Positions 1 through 10,047 of a DNA stretch of 64,000 bases are shown here, one piece after another (the first letter of the stretch is position 1; every line of letters begins with the position of its first letter). Both the position numbers and the translations under genes were made by a program. Under the pieces are notes generated by a model that was not told the DNA's origin, searched no databases, and saw only the letters and a program-made list of their open reading frames with translations. Source of the stretch: Pseudocalidococcus azoricus BACA0444 (GTDB taxonomy: Bacteria; Cyanobacteriota; Cyanobacteriia; Thermosynechococcales; Thermosynechococcaceae); the NCBI RefSeq assembly GCF_031729055.1, contig NZ_JAVMIP010000001.1, positions 124,001-188,000 on the forward strand, read 5' to 3'.

Positions 1-63
1 GGCCTGGTAAGGTGATCATCCAAGCTTGATAGCACATTGCAGGCCCCTGGCTCTCAGATTTAA

Positions 64-906
64 TTACTCATCATCATGGGCAAAGCGATTGTAGAGAAAG
101 TCGAGGGCATAGTTGCGGAGGCGATAAAATTCTGGGTCTTCCATAATCCGTTCTCGTTGCCGGGGCCGAGGAAATGGAATCGTTAAGACTTCACCGATTT
201 GGGCGGCGGGGCCATTGGTCATCATCACCAGGCGATCCGCCAAGAACAGGGCTTCGTCAATGTCGTGGGTAATCATCAACACGGTGCAGCGATGATCATT
301 CCAAATTTTGAGCAGTTCTTCTTGGAGTTCTTCTTTGGTAATCGCATCCAACGCGCCAAAGGGTTCATCCAAAATCAACACTTCTGGCCGAATTGCTAAA
401 GCCCGAGCAATCGAAACCCGTTGCTTCATCCCCCCAGACAGTTGGGGTGGACATTTATCGGCGGCATCGGTTAAACCCACAAGGGCCAAGTGTTCCCGAG
501 CAATGGCCATTTTTTCCGGGCGAGATTTTCGGGGATAAACCGAATCAACCGCTAGATAGATGTTCTCTAAGGCACTTAACCACGGCAAGAGGGCATAGTT
601 TTGAAACACCACCATCCGGTCGGGGCCAGGCCCGGTAATGGGGCGGTCGTGAAGTGTGACATAACCACTACTGGGGGTGGCAAATCCCGACACCATATTC
701 AAGAGGGTCGTTTTTCCACAGCCGGAATGGCCAATCAGACAAATAAATTCTCCGGCCGCAACGCTCAAATTGACATCTTGCAAAACTGGATAGGGGCCTT
801 TGGGGGTGGGATAAACCTTGGCGACATTTTCTAGAACCAGAAAGTCAGCAGGGGCCTGGGTGGGCAGACGTAACGGCACAGAGTTGGGAGATTGAGTATT
901 CAACAT
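64..906 (-). CDS. nrtD: Nitrate ABC transporter ATP-binding protein NrtD
   Basis: Cytoplasmic ATPase that with NrtC powers the NrtAB nitrate/nitrite importer. Seen: a single ABC ATPase domain with Walker A GHSGCGKTT, signature LSGGMKQR and Walker B LILDEPFGALD, as in the NrtD/SsuB/TauB family. The reading frame extends to 936, but ATG at 906 has an AGGA about 9 bases upstream, so I chose it; the longer form would overlap the nrtC stop. It is the last gene of nrtA-B-C-D visible here. Narrow family assignment rests on the operon, since the ATPase alone cannot be told from other members. Any narB downstream would lie outside the window. Confidence 0.93.
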   Translation of the reverse strand: MLNTQSPNSVPLRLPTQAPADFLVLENVAKVYPTPKGPYPVLQDVNLSVAAGEFICLIGHSGCGKTTLLNMVSGFATPSSGYVTLHDRPITGPGPDRMVVFQNYALLPWLSALENIYLAVDSVYPRKSRPEKMAIAREHLALVGLTDAADKCPPQLSGGMKQRVSIARALAIRPEVLILDEPFGALDAITKEELQEELLKIWNDHRCTVLMITHDIDEALFLADRLVMMTNGPAAQIGEVLTIPFPRPRQRERIMEDPEFYRLRNYALDFLYNRFAHDDE

Positions 907-935
907 TATATTTTTTCCTATAGTGAATAACGTCA

Positions 936-2912
936 CTAAGCTGCTAGGGCCTGGGGAGCATTGAGGGGGACTTCAGCAATATAAATCTCATGCTTAATAT
1001 CCAGGCCATTGAGATAACCAATGGGGTCATCGGCATTAAAGACGGTGCCATCAAAGAGTTGAATCGGGCCGGTACGATATTTAATGTCCATTAAGCCCAG
1101 TTCTCGGGCCGCCGTACTAAAGACACTCACCCGACAGACCCGCTCGAGAATTTCTACCCAATTGCGCGGAAACGGCACATCTCCCCAGCGAGCCATTTGG
1201 GCCATCATCCACAGGTGTTCCGTCCGACTGGGCCGGTTGACCCCATCGCCATAGAAAAGATGATGCACGGCCTGGTCAGAATGCTCCATCCCTAACTCTA
1301 GGTACTCGGGGTCGGTCCCCACATATTGCTTCTGGCTAAGAATTTGGCGAATTTCCTCGCTGTGGTTGGGGTCGGCGCAGTATTGACAGGCATCAAGCAA
1401 GGCTTTGACGAGGGCAATGTGCGTATTGGGATAGGCCATGGCCCAGTCTTCTCGCACGCCCAGCACTTTCCCTGGATGGCCGGGATAAATATCCAAGTCA
1501 CCTGCCACCGTAAACCCAATCCCCTCCAGTTCGGCCCGGCGATTCCAGGGATCTCCCACGCAATAGCCATCAATGGTTTTAGAACGCAGACTCGCCACCA
1601 TCTGGGCCGGGGGAATGGTTTGCAAAGTGACATCGTGATCGGGATGAATGCCCTCGGCTGCCAACCAATAGCGCAACAGCAAGTTATGCATGGAAGAGGG
1701 ATGTACCATGCCCAAGGTGTGCCGTTGATCCGCCGATTGCAGCAGGTATTGATGGAAATCCTTGAGGGTTTTAATCCCCTGTTCAGCAAACCGTTTACAC
1801 AGCGTAATCCCATTGCCATTGCGGGTTAAGGTTAAGGCACTGACCACAGGTAAGGGTTGATTATTCTCGCCGCCAACGGTTAACCAAACTGGCATTCCCC
1901 CCGGCATTTGGGCCGCATCTAAATACCCCCGACTCATGCCATCGGTAATTCCCCGCCAACTGGTTTCCCGCACCAATGAGACTTCATCCAGGCCATGCTT
2001 GGTAAAAAAGCCTTTCTCTTGGGCCACCGCGATCGGGGCACAGGCCGTCAAGGGCAAAAAGCCCAGTTCCAGATTAATTTTTTCTAAGCCGTGGCGGGCA
2101 ATGGCGGGTTTGCGGCGGGCCTGGAGTTGCTTGACCCGTTTTTGTTGGTTAAGGAAATAGATGACTTCACTGCGAAGGCTGTAGTAACTGGGATGATCCA
2201 CCACCTCCAGTCGTTTGCGGGGCCTGGGGATATCCACCTCTAAAATGCCGCCAATCTTGGAACCCGGCCCGTTGGTGAGCATGACAATCCGATCCGAAAG
2301 CAACACCGCCTCATCCACATCATGGGTGACCATAACGGCCGTAACGTGGTTGGCCTCGCAGATTTTCATCAGTTGTTCCTGCAAATTCCCCCGAGTTAAG
2401 GCATCGAGTGCCCCAAAGGGTTCATCCAACAGCAACAATTTCGGTCGGATTGCCAAGGCCCTCGCAATGGCCACCCGTTGTTTCATGCCACCGGACAACT
2501 GGCCTGGGGGTTTATCGGCCGCGTGGCGGAGGCCCACCAAGTCAATGTTGGTTTCAATGATTTGCCGCCGCTCACCCTTGGGGATGTGGGGTAAGACTTC
2601 CTCGACCGCTAAGGCAATATTTTCCCGCACTGTTAACCAAGGCAGCAGTGAATAATTCTGAAACACTACCATCCGGTCGGGGCCAGGTTGATTGATTCGC
2701 TGGCCTTCTAAGGTAACGACCCCATCGCTGGGTAAATCCAGGCCGGCAATCATATTCAGCAACGTTGACTTACCACAACCAGAATGCCCAATCAGGGAAA
2801 TAAACTCACCCTTTTTAATTTGGAGATCAATTCCTTTGAGAGCCAGATATTGCCCGCCATTGGTAAGATTAAAAACCTTTTCGACTTGATCAACTGCAAC
2901 AAAAACACCCAT
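936..2912 (-). CDS. nrtC: Nitrate ABC transporter NrtC, ATPase fused to a NrtA-like domain
   Basis: A 658-residue fusion: residues 1-260 form an ABC ATPase (GHSGCGKST, LSGGMKQR, LLLLDEPFGALD) and residues from about 280 to the end resemble NrtA without a signal peptide. In the known family the NrtA-like tail is a regulatory domain mediating ammonium inhibition of uptake. ATG at 2912 is preceded by AGGTGAT. It lies 52 bases downstream of nrtB and its stop meets the nrtD upstream region. The two-domain architecture identifies it as NrtC rather than another SsuB-like ATPase. Confidence 0.96.
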   Translation of the reverse strand: MGVFVAVDQVEKVFNLTNGGQYLALKGIDLQIKKGEFISLIGHSGCGKSTLLNMIAGLDLPSDGVVTLEGQRINQPGPDRMVVFQNYSLLPWLTVRENIALAVEEVLPHIPKGERRQIIETNIDLVGLRHAADKPPGQLSGGMKQRVAIARALAIRPKLLLLDEPFGALDALTRGNLQEQLMKICEANHVTAVMVTHDVDEAVLLSDRIVMLTNGPGSKIGGILEVDIPRPRKRLEVVDHPSYYSLRSEVIYFLNQQKRVKQLQARRKPAIARHGLEKINLELGFLPLTACAPIAVAQEKGFFTKHGLDEVSLVRETSWRGITDGMSRGYLDAAQMPGGMPVWLTVGGENNQPLPVVSALTLTRNGNGITLCKRFAEQGIKTLKDFHQYLLQSADQRHTLGMVHPSSMHNLLLRYWLAAEGIHPDHDVTLQTIPPAQMVASLRSKTIDGYCVGDPWNRRAELEGIGFTVAGDLDIYPGHPGKVLGVREDWAMAYPNTHIALVKALLDACQYCADPNHSEEIRQILSQKQYVGTDPEYLELGMEHSDQAVHHLFYGDGVNRPSRTEHLWMMAQMARWGDVPFPRNWVEILERVCRVSVFSTAARELGLMDIKYRTGPIQLFDGTVFNADDPIGYLNGLDIKHEIYIAEVPLNAPQALAA

Positions 2913-2964
2913 AGTATTACCATCACCTGTTAGAAATTACTTGAGAATCGCTGGTTAAAGTCCC

Positions 2965-3807
2965 TTAGTTCCCAGGCGCAATTTTGGTTTGAATAAAGGC
3001 CACTAAGCGATCCAAGGCCAAACCAACTGCCCCGATATAGACCACAGCGACAATAATTTCCGTGACATAGTTTTGTTGATAAGCATCCCAAATAAAGAAG
3101 CCAATTCCGGCCACACCGGACATGACAATTTCTGCCGCAATAATCGCTAACCAGGCCAGGCCAATGGCAATCCGTAATCCAGTGAAAATATAGGGCAAGG
3201 CTGAGGGGATAAGAATTTTTAGAAAGAATTTTTGCTTGGAAATCTTGAGGACACGAGCCACATTTTTATAATCTTGGGGAATTTCGCGCACCCCCACGGC
3301 TGTATTAATTAAAATTGGCCAAATCGAGGTAATGAAAATCACGAAGATCGCTGCTGGTTCATTTTGACGTAAAGCCGCCAACGCAATTGGTACCCAGGCC
3401 AAGGGCGCGACCATCCGTAAAAACTGGAAAATTGGATCAAGAGCTTTATTAACATTTGGACTTGTGCCAACAACAATACCCAAGGTAATGCCAACAATCG
3501 CGGCCAAGAAATAGCCTTGGGCCACCCGAGTCAGACTAATAAAGGTTTGCCGCGCCAGGCCTTGATCCAGATCACTGTTGTAGTAAAAAGGATGAAAAAT
3601 TAAATACCGACTGCGCTCATTGGCCAACACCTCAATGGGGCCGGGCAAAGCCAGTATCTTTGTCCAAGAAAGAACCTGCCAAGCTAGTAGAAATCCAAAT
3701 AATCCCAATAATGGTAAACCAATATTACCGCCCTGCTTTTGCCAAAACTTGGCCAACCCCTTGGATAATCCTGAAGAAGTCTTCGAGCGTTCTAAACTAA
3801 CTGCCAT
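2965..3807 (-). CDS. nrtB: Nitrate ABC transporter permease NrtB
   Basis: Inner-membrane permease of the nitrate importer, 280 residues. Several hydrophobic segments are visible, with an EAA-type cytoplasmic loop near residues 175-205 (begins VGVREIPQDYKNVARVL) that contacts the ATPases. Its length and the motif match the BPD permease family of NrtB/SsuC type. ATG at 3807 has AAAGG about 9 bases upstream. It sits between nrtA and nrtC on the same strand, with a 109-base gap to nrtA. Confidence 0.95.
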   Translation of the reverse strand: MAVSLERSKTSSGLSKGLAKFWQKQGGNIGLPLLGLFGFLLAWQVLSWTKILALPGPIEVLANERSRYLIFHPFYYNSDLDQGLARQTFISLTRVAQGYFLAAIVGITLGIVVGTSPNVNKALDPIFQFLRMVAPLAWVPIALAALRQNEPAAIFVIFITSIWPILINTAVGVREIPQDYKNVARVLKISKQKFFLKILIPSALPYIFTGLRIAIGLAWLAIIAAEIVMSGVAGIGFFIWDAYQQNYVTEIIVAVVYIGAVGLALDRLVAFIQTKIAPGN

Positions 3808-3916
3808 AAATACATACCTTTCATTTTAGGTTGAGTCATAAAATCAAGAAATAAAGTGAGGAGTGATGAGCAAACAGTTGTAGTTGGGAGACATCTAAAA
3901 GAAGTGAAAAGAGGGG

Positions 3917-5236
3917 TTAAGCTGCCTTAATCTTGAGGCTGTCAAGATATTTTTGGGGATTCGCAGGATCAAACTCTACCCCATCAAAGAACTTCTCCAC
4001 CCCACGGGAATCCGTAGTCGGAATATCAGTGGCCGGAACCCCTAACTCTTTTGCCGCTTCTCGCCATAGATCCGAACGATTCACCTTATCAATCAGGGCT
4101 TGGGCCGTGGTTAAGTCTTTAATCGTCTCTTTATGGAAACCCCAGCGAATGCTTTCAGTCAGGAACCAAAGATCATGGCTCTTGTAGGGGAAGGAAATGC
4201 TGTTGCCATTGGGGTCTTTCCAGTACATCACCGCCATTTTGGGATCATTGATTTTCGGCTGGCCATCGCCCATATCGTACTGCCCTTTATAAGGAGCCAA
4301 CAACACATCCACAGGCGCATTAAAGTATTGCCGCTGAGAAACAATTTTGACCAATTCATCCCGATTGGCGAAATCGTCACACCACTGTTGAGCTTCCATA
4401 ACCGCTTTTAAAAGGGCCTTGGTGGCATTAGGATTTTTCTCCACCCAGTCAGACCGAATCGCCAGATATTCTTCTGGGTGATAGGGCCAAACCTGCGCCG
4501 TCAAGGCCCCAATAAAGCCAATATCTTCCTTAACAATCCGGTAGGGCCAGGGATCCCCGGTACTAAAGGCATCCATTGTCCCATTCTGCATCCCCTTGAC
4601 AGTCTCAGCCGGGGGAACCGTTAGCAATTCAATATCTTTGTCGGGATCAATCCCATTGGCTGCCAACCAGTAACGAATCCAGAAATCCTGATTGGCCTTG
4701 GGAAAGGTGAACGCTGCCTTAAATTTCCGCCCCAGGCCAGTTTTAATGTAATTTGGGTCTTTGATGTTAAGGTGAACTCCTTTTCCTTTTTGGGCACCAG
4801 AAATTGCAATCCCATTCCCCTGAGTATTGAGCTTGAGCAGCAACGCCATCGGCACTTTTTGATTGTTAGTTGTAATCGCGCCTTCATTGAGCAAGTAAGG
4901 CATCGGCATTTGCCATTGGCCCCCATCTGTTCCCCCGGCGGCTGCCCCAATCACGACATTATCCCGAGCACTGGCCCAGTTGGCTTGCTTGGAGACCTCG
5001 GCATTGGGTAAGCCATGTTTGGCAAAAAAGCCTTTTTCCTTGGCAATGATGAGCGGGGCCGACTCGACAATGGGTAAGTAACCCAGCTTAATGGTGTCCA
5101 CCTCAACCCCTGTCGCAGTTGGACTCGGAGAGGCAGTGGTAGTTTCTGGGGCGGTGGTGCATCCCTTCAAAACCAAGGCTCCAACGGCTGTGGAAGTAGC
5201 GGTCACTAGAAAATTACGACGCGAGACTCTATTCAT
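3917..5236 (-). CDS. nrtA: Nitrate-binding lipoprotein NrtA
   Basis: Periplasmic membrane-anchored nitrate/nitrite receptor, 439 residues. The N terminus has twin arginines (R6-R7), a hydrophobic stretch and a lipobox ending at Cys26 (LKGC), followed by a Ser/Thr/Pro-rich linker; a Tat-exported lipoprotein is likely. The rest aligns by eye with the NrtA-like half of NrtC (for example the [11 protein letters not shown] and GDPW segments). ATG at 5236 is preceded by AAGGGTG. It is first in the nrt operon and carries the long promoter region upstream. No nirA is found in front of it; the next gene is glcD. Confidence 0.95.
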   Translation of the reverse strand: MNRVSRRNFLVTATSTAVGALVLKGCTTAPETTTASPSPTATGVEVDTIKLGYLPIVESAPLIIAKEKGFFAKHGLPNAEVSKQANWASARDNVVIGAAAGGTDGGQWQMPMPYLLNEGAITTNNQKVPMALLLKLNTQGNGIAISGAQKGKGVHLNIKDPNYIKTGLGRKFKAAFTFPKANQDFWIRYWLAANGIDPDKDIELLTVPPAETVKGMQNGTMDAFSTGDPWPYRIVKEDIGFIGALTAQVWPYHPEEYLAIRSDWVEKNPNATKALLKAVMEAQQWCDDFANRDELVKIVSQRQYFNAPVDVLLAPYKGQYDMGDGQPKINDPKMAVMYWKDPNGNSISFPYKSHDLWFLTESIRWGFHKETIKDLTTAQALIDKVNRSDLWREAAKELGVPATDIPTTDSRGVEKFFDGVEFDPANPQKYLDSLKIKAA

Positions 5237-5372
5237 AAGTCACCCTTATAAAAGAAAGAAGATAAGCTGATTTAGCCCAGGCCAAGAAAATGACTCAGGC
5301 AACACTCCTTAGTTTGTGTCTAGACAAAATTCGCGCTGACTCGATTCAGGTCTAAACAGTGAACAAAAACCC

Positions 5373-5378
5373 ATAGTA
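5373..5378 (-). promoter_or_regulatory. Candidate -10 box of the nrtA promoter
   Basis: TACTAT on the minus strand fits the TAN3T pattern of NtcA-dependent promoters. It starts 22 bases downstream of the GTA-N8-GTA element at 5400-5413, the spacing typical of class II NtcA promoters. It would place transcription start near 5366 and give a leader of about 130 nt. This is pattern matching only. Confidence 0.4.
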
Positions 5379-5415
5379 TTGTTTATAGATTAGTTCAGTT
5401 ACAAAGACAATACTA
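5374..5415. repeat. 9-bp inverted repeat in the nrtA promoter region
   Basis: TAGTATTGT at 5374-5382 and its exact reverse complement ACAATACTA at 5407-5415 are separated by 24 bases. One arm overlaps the candidate -10 box and the other the NtcA-like box. It could be a regulator site (NtcB, a LysR-type activator of nitrate genes, is a known candidate) or chance in AT-rich DNA. Confidence 0.6.
5400..5413 (-). promoter_or_regulatory. Candidate NtcA-like box upstream of nrtA (imperfect)
   Basis: On the minus strand the bases read GTATTGTCTTTGTA, which is GTA-N8-GTA where the NtcA consensus is GTA-N8-TAC. A second near match, ATA-N8-TAC, lies at 5442-5455. Known nrt operons are NtcA-activated under nitrogen limitation, so a site is expected here, but neither match is perfect. 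Confidence 0.4.
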
Positions 5416-5765
5416 AATATGGAAAGTTATCAATCAATTTAGTAATTCAATCTATATGGTCAACTTATGCCTCTCTGGGGACAAAAAGATAAGTTTTACT
5501 TATGATTCAAATCAAAACTGCGGGACGAGAAAAGCACCATCATCATCCATGGCATGACTCATTTAGGCTGAGACAGGGACAAGTCTAAAATCGCTTGATG
5601 GGCAGTGTTTTAATATTTCTACGCTCTCAGAGCAGTTTGTCACCCGATAGCCACTACCGCCAGGCCAAGCATCTCTGGACTCAAATCCTGGAAATTCTTC
5701 AGAACCCTGGATAGATATTGGCTTCCCGCTCTGGCTGTCCTAGATCGGCTCCCAGGTACAAGACT

Positions 5766-7229
5766 TCAAAAGAGTTCTACCCCGGCCTGGGCCAAAAACC
5801 GTTGACTATGAGCCGCTTCCCCACAGGTTTTGGGAGTGGGAAATACCTTGTCAGGGTTGGCAATTAATTTGGGATCAAAGGCTCGCCGTAAACTGGCCAT
5901 CATTTCTAGATCAGCCGGACTAAACATCTCTGGCATAAAACATTTTTTATCAGAGCCAATGCCATGTTCTCCAGAAATGCTTCCCCCCACCCGCACACAA
6001 AGCTTGAGGATTTCCCCCCCTAACTCTTCAACAGCCTCCAGTTGCCCCGGAATTGCTTCGTTATACAAAATCAAGGGATGGAGATTCCCATCACCGGCAT
6101 GAAAAACGTTAGCGATTTTATAGCCATACTGTTCACTGAGAGCATTAATTTCCTGCAAGACGTAAGGCAGTTGGGTACGGGGAATCACTCCATCTTGGAC
6201 AAAATAATTAGGACTGAGTCGCCCAGCCGCCGCAAACGCTGCTTTTCTGCCCTGCCACATTTTCAGTCGTTCCGTCACATCCTCGGCAATCCGAACCTGG
6301 CGCGCCCCATTTTGAGAACAAATTTCCATCACCCGCTGGCTGAGATAGGGCACTTCTGCGGCCAGGCCATCCACCTCAATTAAGAGAACGGCTCCAGCAT
6401 CGCGGGGATAACATTGGGTGGCAACCACATCTTCCACCGCATTGATACTCAAGTTATCCATAATTTCCATACCGGCCGGAATAATCCCAGCTTTAATAAT
6501 GTCGGAAACCGTCACCGCCGCCGCGTCAATGGTCGTGAAATCAGCCAAGAGAACTTGAATCATTTCTGGGGTGGGTAAAACCCGTAAGGTAATTTCCGTG
6601 GCGATGCCCAGGGTGCCTTCCGAACCGACAAAAACCCCGGTCAAGTCATAACCCGGCCCCTCTGGTAAAGCACTGCCGATCTGAATTACATCCCCTGATG
6701 GCAACACCACCGTTAAGCCCAAGACATGATTAGTCGTAACTCCATATTTGAGACAATGGACTCCCCCCGAGTTTTCGGCCACATTGCCGCCCACGGAACA
6801 AATAATTTGACTGGAGGGATCGGGGGCATAAAACAACCCCTGATTGGTAACCGCTTGCGTCACCCAAGTATTAATCACCCCAGGCTGGACCACAACCCGC
6901 TGATTTTCCAGATCCACTTCCAAAACCTGATTCATCCGCGAAGTGACAATCAGCACCCCCTCCAGATGAGGTAAAGCTCCTCCCGATAAGCCAGTGCCTG
7001 AGCCTCGGGCCACAAAGGGAATCCGGTAGTGATCACAGACTTTGACCACCTCGGCTACCTGCTCTGTGGAGGTGGGTAAAACCACAATTTTTGGCTGTTG
7101 ACGATAGCTGGCCAGGCCATCGCATTCATAGACGAATAGCTCTTCAGACCGGGTGACAATTCCCTCTGCCCCGACAATTTCAGTTAAGGCGGTTGTAATG
7201 GCTTGCCAAGGGGTTACTTGCGTCAACAT
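5766..7229 (-). CDS. glcD: Glycolate oxidase subunit GlcD (FAD-linked glycolate dehydrogenase)
   Basis: Oxidises glycolate to glyoxylate in the photorespiratory pathway. The 487 residues carry an FAD-binding PCMH domain (RGSGTGLSGGALP near residue 95) and a C-terminal FAD-oxidase domain with the family motif GEHGIGSDK. Length is normal for GlcD. No glcE or glcF is adjacent; cyanobacteria commonly have glcD1 alone. ATG at 7229 lacks a clear Shine-Dalgarno. Related D-lactate dehydrogenases share this fold, so substrate is inferred from family resemblance. Confidence 0.9.
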   Translation of the reverse strand: MLTQVTPWQAITTALTEIVGAEGIVTRSEELFVYECDGLASYRQQPKIVVLPTSTEQVAEVVKVCDHYRIPFVARGSGTGLSGGALPHLEGVLIVTSRMNQVLEVDLENQRVVVQPGVINTWVTQAVTNQGLFYAPDPSSQIICSVGGNVAENSGGVHCLKYGVTTNHVLGLTVVLPSGDVIQIGSALPEGPGYDLTGVFVGSEGTLGIATEITLRVLPTPEMIQVLLADFTTIDAAAVTVSDIIKAGIIPAGMEIMDNLSINAVEDVVATQCYPRDAGAVLLIEVDGLAAEVPYLSQRVMEICSQNGARQVRIAEDVTERLKMWQGRKAAFAAAGRLSPNYFVQDGVIPRTQLPYVLQEINALSEQYGYKIANVFHAGDGNLHPLILYNEAIPGQLEAVEELGGEILKLCVRVGGSISGEHGIGSDKKCFMPEMFSPADLEMMASLRRAFDPKLIANPDKVFPTPKTCGEAAHSQRFLAQAGVELF

Positions 7230-7298
7230 AAAGCCACAGTTAAAAATTGTGTAGGAGAGCTTATATTTACCTTAGCTTAGTCTTACGGGCCGACTTAG

Positions 7299-8303
7299 CT
7301 AGAGGCGAAAATAGCGCATAATTCCTGTAGCAATTGCATTGGCCATGGCTTGGCGATAGTTGGATTGGGCTAAACGAATTCCATCTTCCCGCCCGGTTAA
7401 GAACCCAACTTCCACCAAAACAGCGGGCATTGAGGTTTTACGGAGAACATAAAAACGAGCCTGTCTGACCCCCCGGTCGCGAATTTGAATTTGGCTGAGA
7501 ATGCTCCGATGAATGGCTTGGGCCAAGGGTAGTCCACTGGCAAAATAATAGGTCTCCAGGCCATTGACTTCTGGATGAGCCAAGCTGAGGGAATTGGCGT
7601 GAATACTGACAAAGGCCCTAGCTTTGATTTGCTCGGCACGTAGGACGCGTGGGGCCAAGTCTAGCTCTTGGTCATTGGCCCGGGTCAAGATGGCCTGGAC
7701 ACCCCGTTTTTGGAGAGACTGGGCTAAGCGTTGGGAAATATCCAAGGTGACAACTTTTTCCTGAAGACCATTGATGCCAATTGCCCCTGGATCGCCCCCA
7801 CCATGGCCTGGATCCACCGCAATCACCACCCGCGCCCGAGGATAGGGGGGTGGATCTGGGACAGGAATAGCGACGGGGTTTGGACTAGCGGCAGCTTCAC
7901 CGAGGGCTAAAAACTTGGGTAACTGGACAAACCAACGATTGGGAGCCAGGCCACGGACTTTAATATCTTGGGGGCGCATGGTATAGGTTGGCCCCAATTC
8001 AATCACCAGCCGCGTTGTTTTAGGGTTAAACTGCCCAACCCGGACTTCTTTGACAAAGTTACCAATGGCTCGCTGGACAAGGGGTCGGCCAAAGCGGGTT
8101 CCTGGCAGATCGACGACTAAGCGGGTTGGATAACTGAGTAACTGGACTTGGGGGCGCGTGGTTCCCTCTGCCACAATCTCGAGGCGACTCATGGGGGCAT
8201 TAAATCGCCAATAATCTAGTTGATTGCCCCAGGCCGGGCGGGGAATTAACCCACTTAGTCCCAGGCAAGTGAAACCAAGAATTGCTTGCACTAATCGCCC
8301 CAT
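7299..8303 (-). CDS. N-acetylmuramoyl-L-alanine amidase with AMIN domain
   Basis: Periplasmic zinc amidase that cuts the stem peptide from MurNAc during cell separation (AmiC type). Signal peptide at the N terminus, AMIN domain next (to about residue 120), then an Amidase_3 domain with the zinc motif DPGHGGGDPGAIG, a second ligand region (QEKVVTL), SIHANS and the catalytic-glutamate region VEVGFL. The frame is open to 8384, but ATG at 8303 follows GAGGGGAG and begins a proper signal peptide (MGRLVQAILGF), so I chose it. The N-terminal extension in the longer version looks non-coding. Confidence 0.92.
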   Translation of the reverse strand: MGRLVQAILGFTCLGLSGLIPRPAWGNQLDYWRFNAPMSRLEIVAEGTTRPQVQLLSYPTRLVVDLPGTRFGRPLVQRAIGNFVKEVRVGQFNPKTTRLVIELGPTYTMRPQDIKVRGLAPNRWFVQLPKFLALGEAAASPNPVAIPVPDPPPYPRARVVIAVDPGHGGGDPGAIGINGLQEKVVTLDISQRLAQSLQKRGVQAILTRANDQELDLAPRVLRAEQIKARAFVSIHANSLSLAHPEVNGLETYYFASGLPLAQAIHRSILSQIQIRDRGVRQARFYVLRKTSMPAVLVEVGFLTGREDGIRLAQSNYRQAMANAIATGIMRYFRL

Positions 8304-8685
8304 CTCACTCCCCTCACCACAGCCCCCTAAACGCTCCTGAGGCCCAAAAAGTTTCCTGCCTGGCCTGAACAATAATCTGGCCAACCTAACCCTGAGTCAC
8401 GACCGGCCAGCATCTCCTCTAGTCCCATGGCCGAAAAGCTGCCGATGATCCTGTCCCAGTAATTTTGGACTGAATATATAAAAATACGTTCAACCCTAGA
8501 AATCATGCAGATGATGTGGGAGCCTGCTGGTCGTCATACCGCCAAGGGGGCCGAGAATGTCAGAATAAGAACATTAGTCCGTTCATAAAAGGTCTCCCCG
8601 GTCAGGTTTGAGCACTAAGAATCACTGCTCGGGGCCTGGGAGCTAAACCGTTTGAGATCATGGTGTTTGCGATAAGGAGTTTATT
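8304..8685. other. Divergent intergenic region between the amidase gene and hemL
   Basis: A 382-base gap that must hold the promoters of both divergent genes. An AT-rich patch lies at 8470-8490 and a purine-rich Shine-Dalgarno for hemL at 8673-8678. I found no tRNA, hairpin terminator or riboswitch pattern that I recognise. Confidence 0.5.
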
Positions 8686-9987
8686 TTGGTTAGTACCCTT
8701 TACACCACAACTAAATCAGCCGAAATTTTTGCTGCTGCTCAAAACCTGATGCCAGGAGGAGTTAATTCTCCGGTGCGGGCCTTTAAGTCTGTGGGGGGGC
8801 AGCCGATTGTTTTTGATCATGTAAAGGGCGCGTACATCTGGGATGTGGATGGCAACCAATACATTGACTATGTGGGAACCTGGGGCCCAGCCATTGTTGG
8901 TCACGCCCACCCCGAGGTGATTACGGCCCTCCACGCAGCCTTAGAAAAAGGAACCAGTTTTGGCGCGCCCTGTGTTCTAGAAAACATCTTGGCAGAGATG
9001 GTGATTGCCGCCGTTCCCAGTATTGAAATGGTGCGGTTTGTCAATTCTGGCACCGAGGCCTGTATGGCGGTGTTGCGGGTGATGCGGGCGTTTACGGGGC
9101 GAGAAAAAATCATCAAGTTTGAAGGCTGCTACCACGGCCACGCCGATATGTTTTTGGTCAAAGCTGGTTCTGGGGTGGCCACCCTCGGATTGCCTGATTC
9201 GCCTGGAGTCCCCAAAGCCACAACTGCCGCTACACTCACTGCCCCCTATAACGATCTCGAAGCGGTTAAGGCTCTCTTTGTCCAAAATCCGGGGGAAATT
9301 GCTGGAGTTATTTTAGAACCTGTGGTTGGAAATGCGGGGTTTATTGTCCCTGAGGCCGGGTTCTTAGCGGGTTTGCGGGAAATTACTCAACAGTCAGGGG
9401 CCTTGCTGGTCTTTGATGAGGTGATGACGGGGTTTCGGATTGCCTATGGGGGAGCGCAGGAGAAGTTTGGGATTACCCCAGATTTAACAACTCTCGGCAA
9501 GGTGATTGGGGGTGGGTTACCCGTGGGAGCCTATGGGGGACGCAAAGAGATTATGTCCATGGTTGCTCCTGCTGGGCCGGTCTATCAAGCTGGGACATTG
9601 TCGGGGAATCCGTTGGCCATGACGGCTGGGATTAAAACCCTGGAAATTCTCCGCCGCCCTGGAACCTATGAGTATTTGGATCAGGTGACTGGTGAGTTGG
9701 CTCGGGGCTTGGTGCAGGTAGCTCAAGAGTGTGGCCACGCGGCCTGTGGGGGGCATATTAGTGGGATGTTTGGGATGTTCTTTACGGATGGCCCAGTACA
9801 CAACTATGAAGAGGCCAAAAAATCTGATCTGACCAAATTCAGTGCTTTTCATCGGGGGATGTTAGAGCGGGGTATTTATCTAGCCCCCTCTCAATTTGAA
9901 GCCGGGTTTACTTCCCTGTCCCATTCCCAGGCCGAAGTCAGCCAAACCTTAGCCGCCGCCAAGGAGGTTCTCAGCCAATTGACCTAG
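8686..9987 (+). CDS. hemL: Glutamate-1-semialdehyde 2,1-aminomutase HemL
   Basis: PLP enzyme converting glutamate-1-semialdehyde to 5-aminolevulinate, the first committed precursor of heme, chlorophyll and bilins. The 433 residues include the family start region [14 protein letters not shown], the cofactor motif DEVMTGFR and the PLP-binding Lys272 in [12 protein letters not shown]. The start codon is TTG at 8686, supported by AAGGAG 7 bases upstream and by alignment with usual HemL N termini. It is monocistronic or leads the plus-strand group that ends in hemH. Confidence 0.97.
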   Translation: MVSTLYTTTKSAEIFAAAQNLMPGGVNSPVRAFKSVGGQPIVFDHVKGAYIWDVDGNQYIDYVGTWGPAIVGHAHPEVITALHAALEKGTSFGAPCVLENILAEMVIAAVPSIEMVRFVNSGTEACMAVLRVMRAFTGREKIIKFEGCYHGHADMFLVKAGSGVATLGLPDSPGVPKATTAATLTAPYNDLEAVKALFVQNPGEIAGVILEPVVGNAGFIVPEAGFLAGLREITQQSGALLVFDEVMTGFRIAYGGAQEKFGITPDLTTLGKVIGGGLPVGAYGGRKEIMSMVAPAGPVYQAGTLSGNPLAMTAGIKTLEILRRPGTYEYLDQVTGELARGLVQVAQECGHAACGGHISGMFGMFFTDGPVHNYEEAKKSDLTKFSAFHRGMLERGIYLAPSQFEAGFTSLSHSQAEVSQTLAAAKEVLSQLT

Positions 9988-10047
9988 GTTCCAAGTCGTG
10001 CAATTCCCCTCAAAGCCATGATTGGATTGTCTTGAGATTGAAGAAGG

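Larger units (their letters stand above)
5237..5765. other. Intergenic region between glcD and nrtA
   Basis: A 529-base gap. The nrtA-proximal part (to about 5500) is AT-rich and holds the candidate regulatory elements listed separately. The glcD-proximal part (5500-5765) shows only a 38-codon open frame at 5598-5714 with no convincing ribosome site. No tRNA or repeat array was seen. Confidence 0.6.

Noticed and set aside
1326..1829. 167-codon plus-strand frame inside nrtC
   Set aside because: Antisense shadow of the NrtA-like domain; no homology-like motifs and no ribosome site.
5598..5714. 38-codon plus-strand frame between nrtA and glcD
   Set aside because: No Shine-Dalgarno, no recognisable motif, and short enough to arise by chance.
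5240..5760. tRNA or small RNA in the nrtA upstream gap
   Set aside because: I looked for a T-loop pattern near 5690 but no acceptor stem or anticodon arm could be formed.
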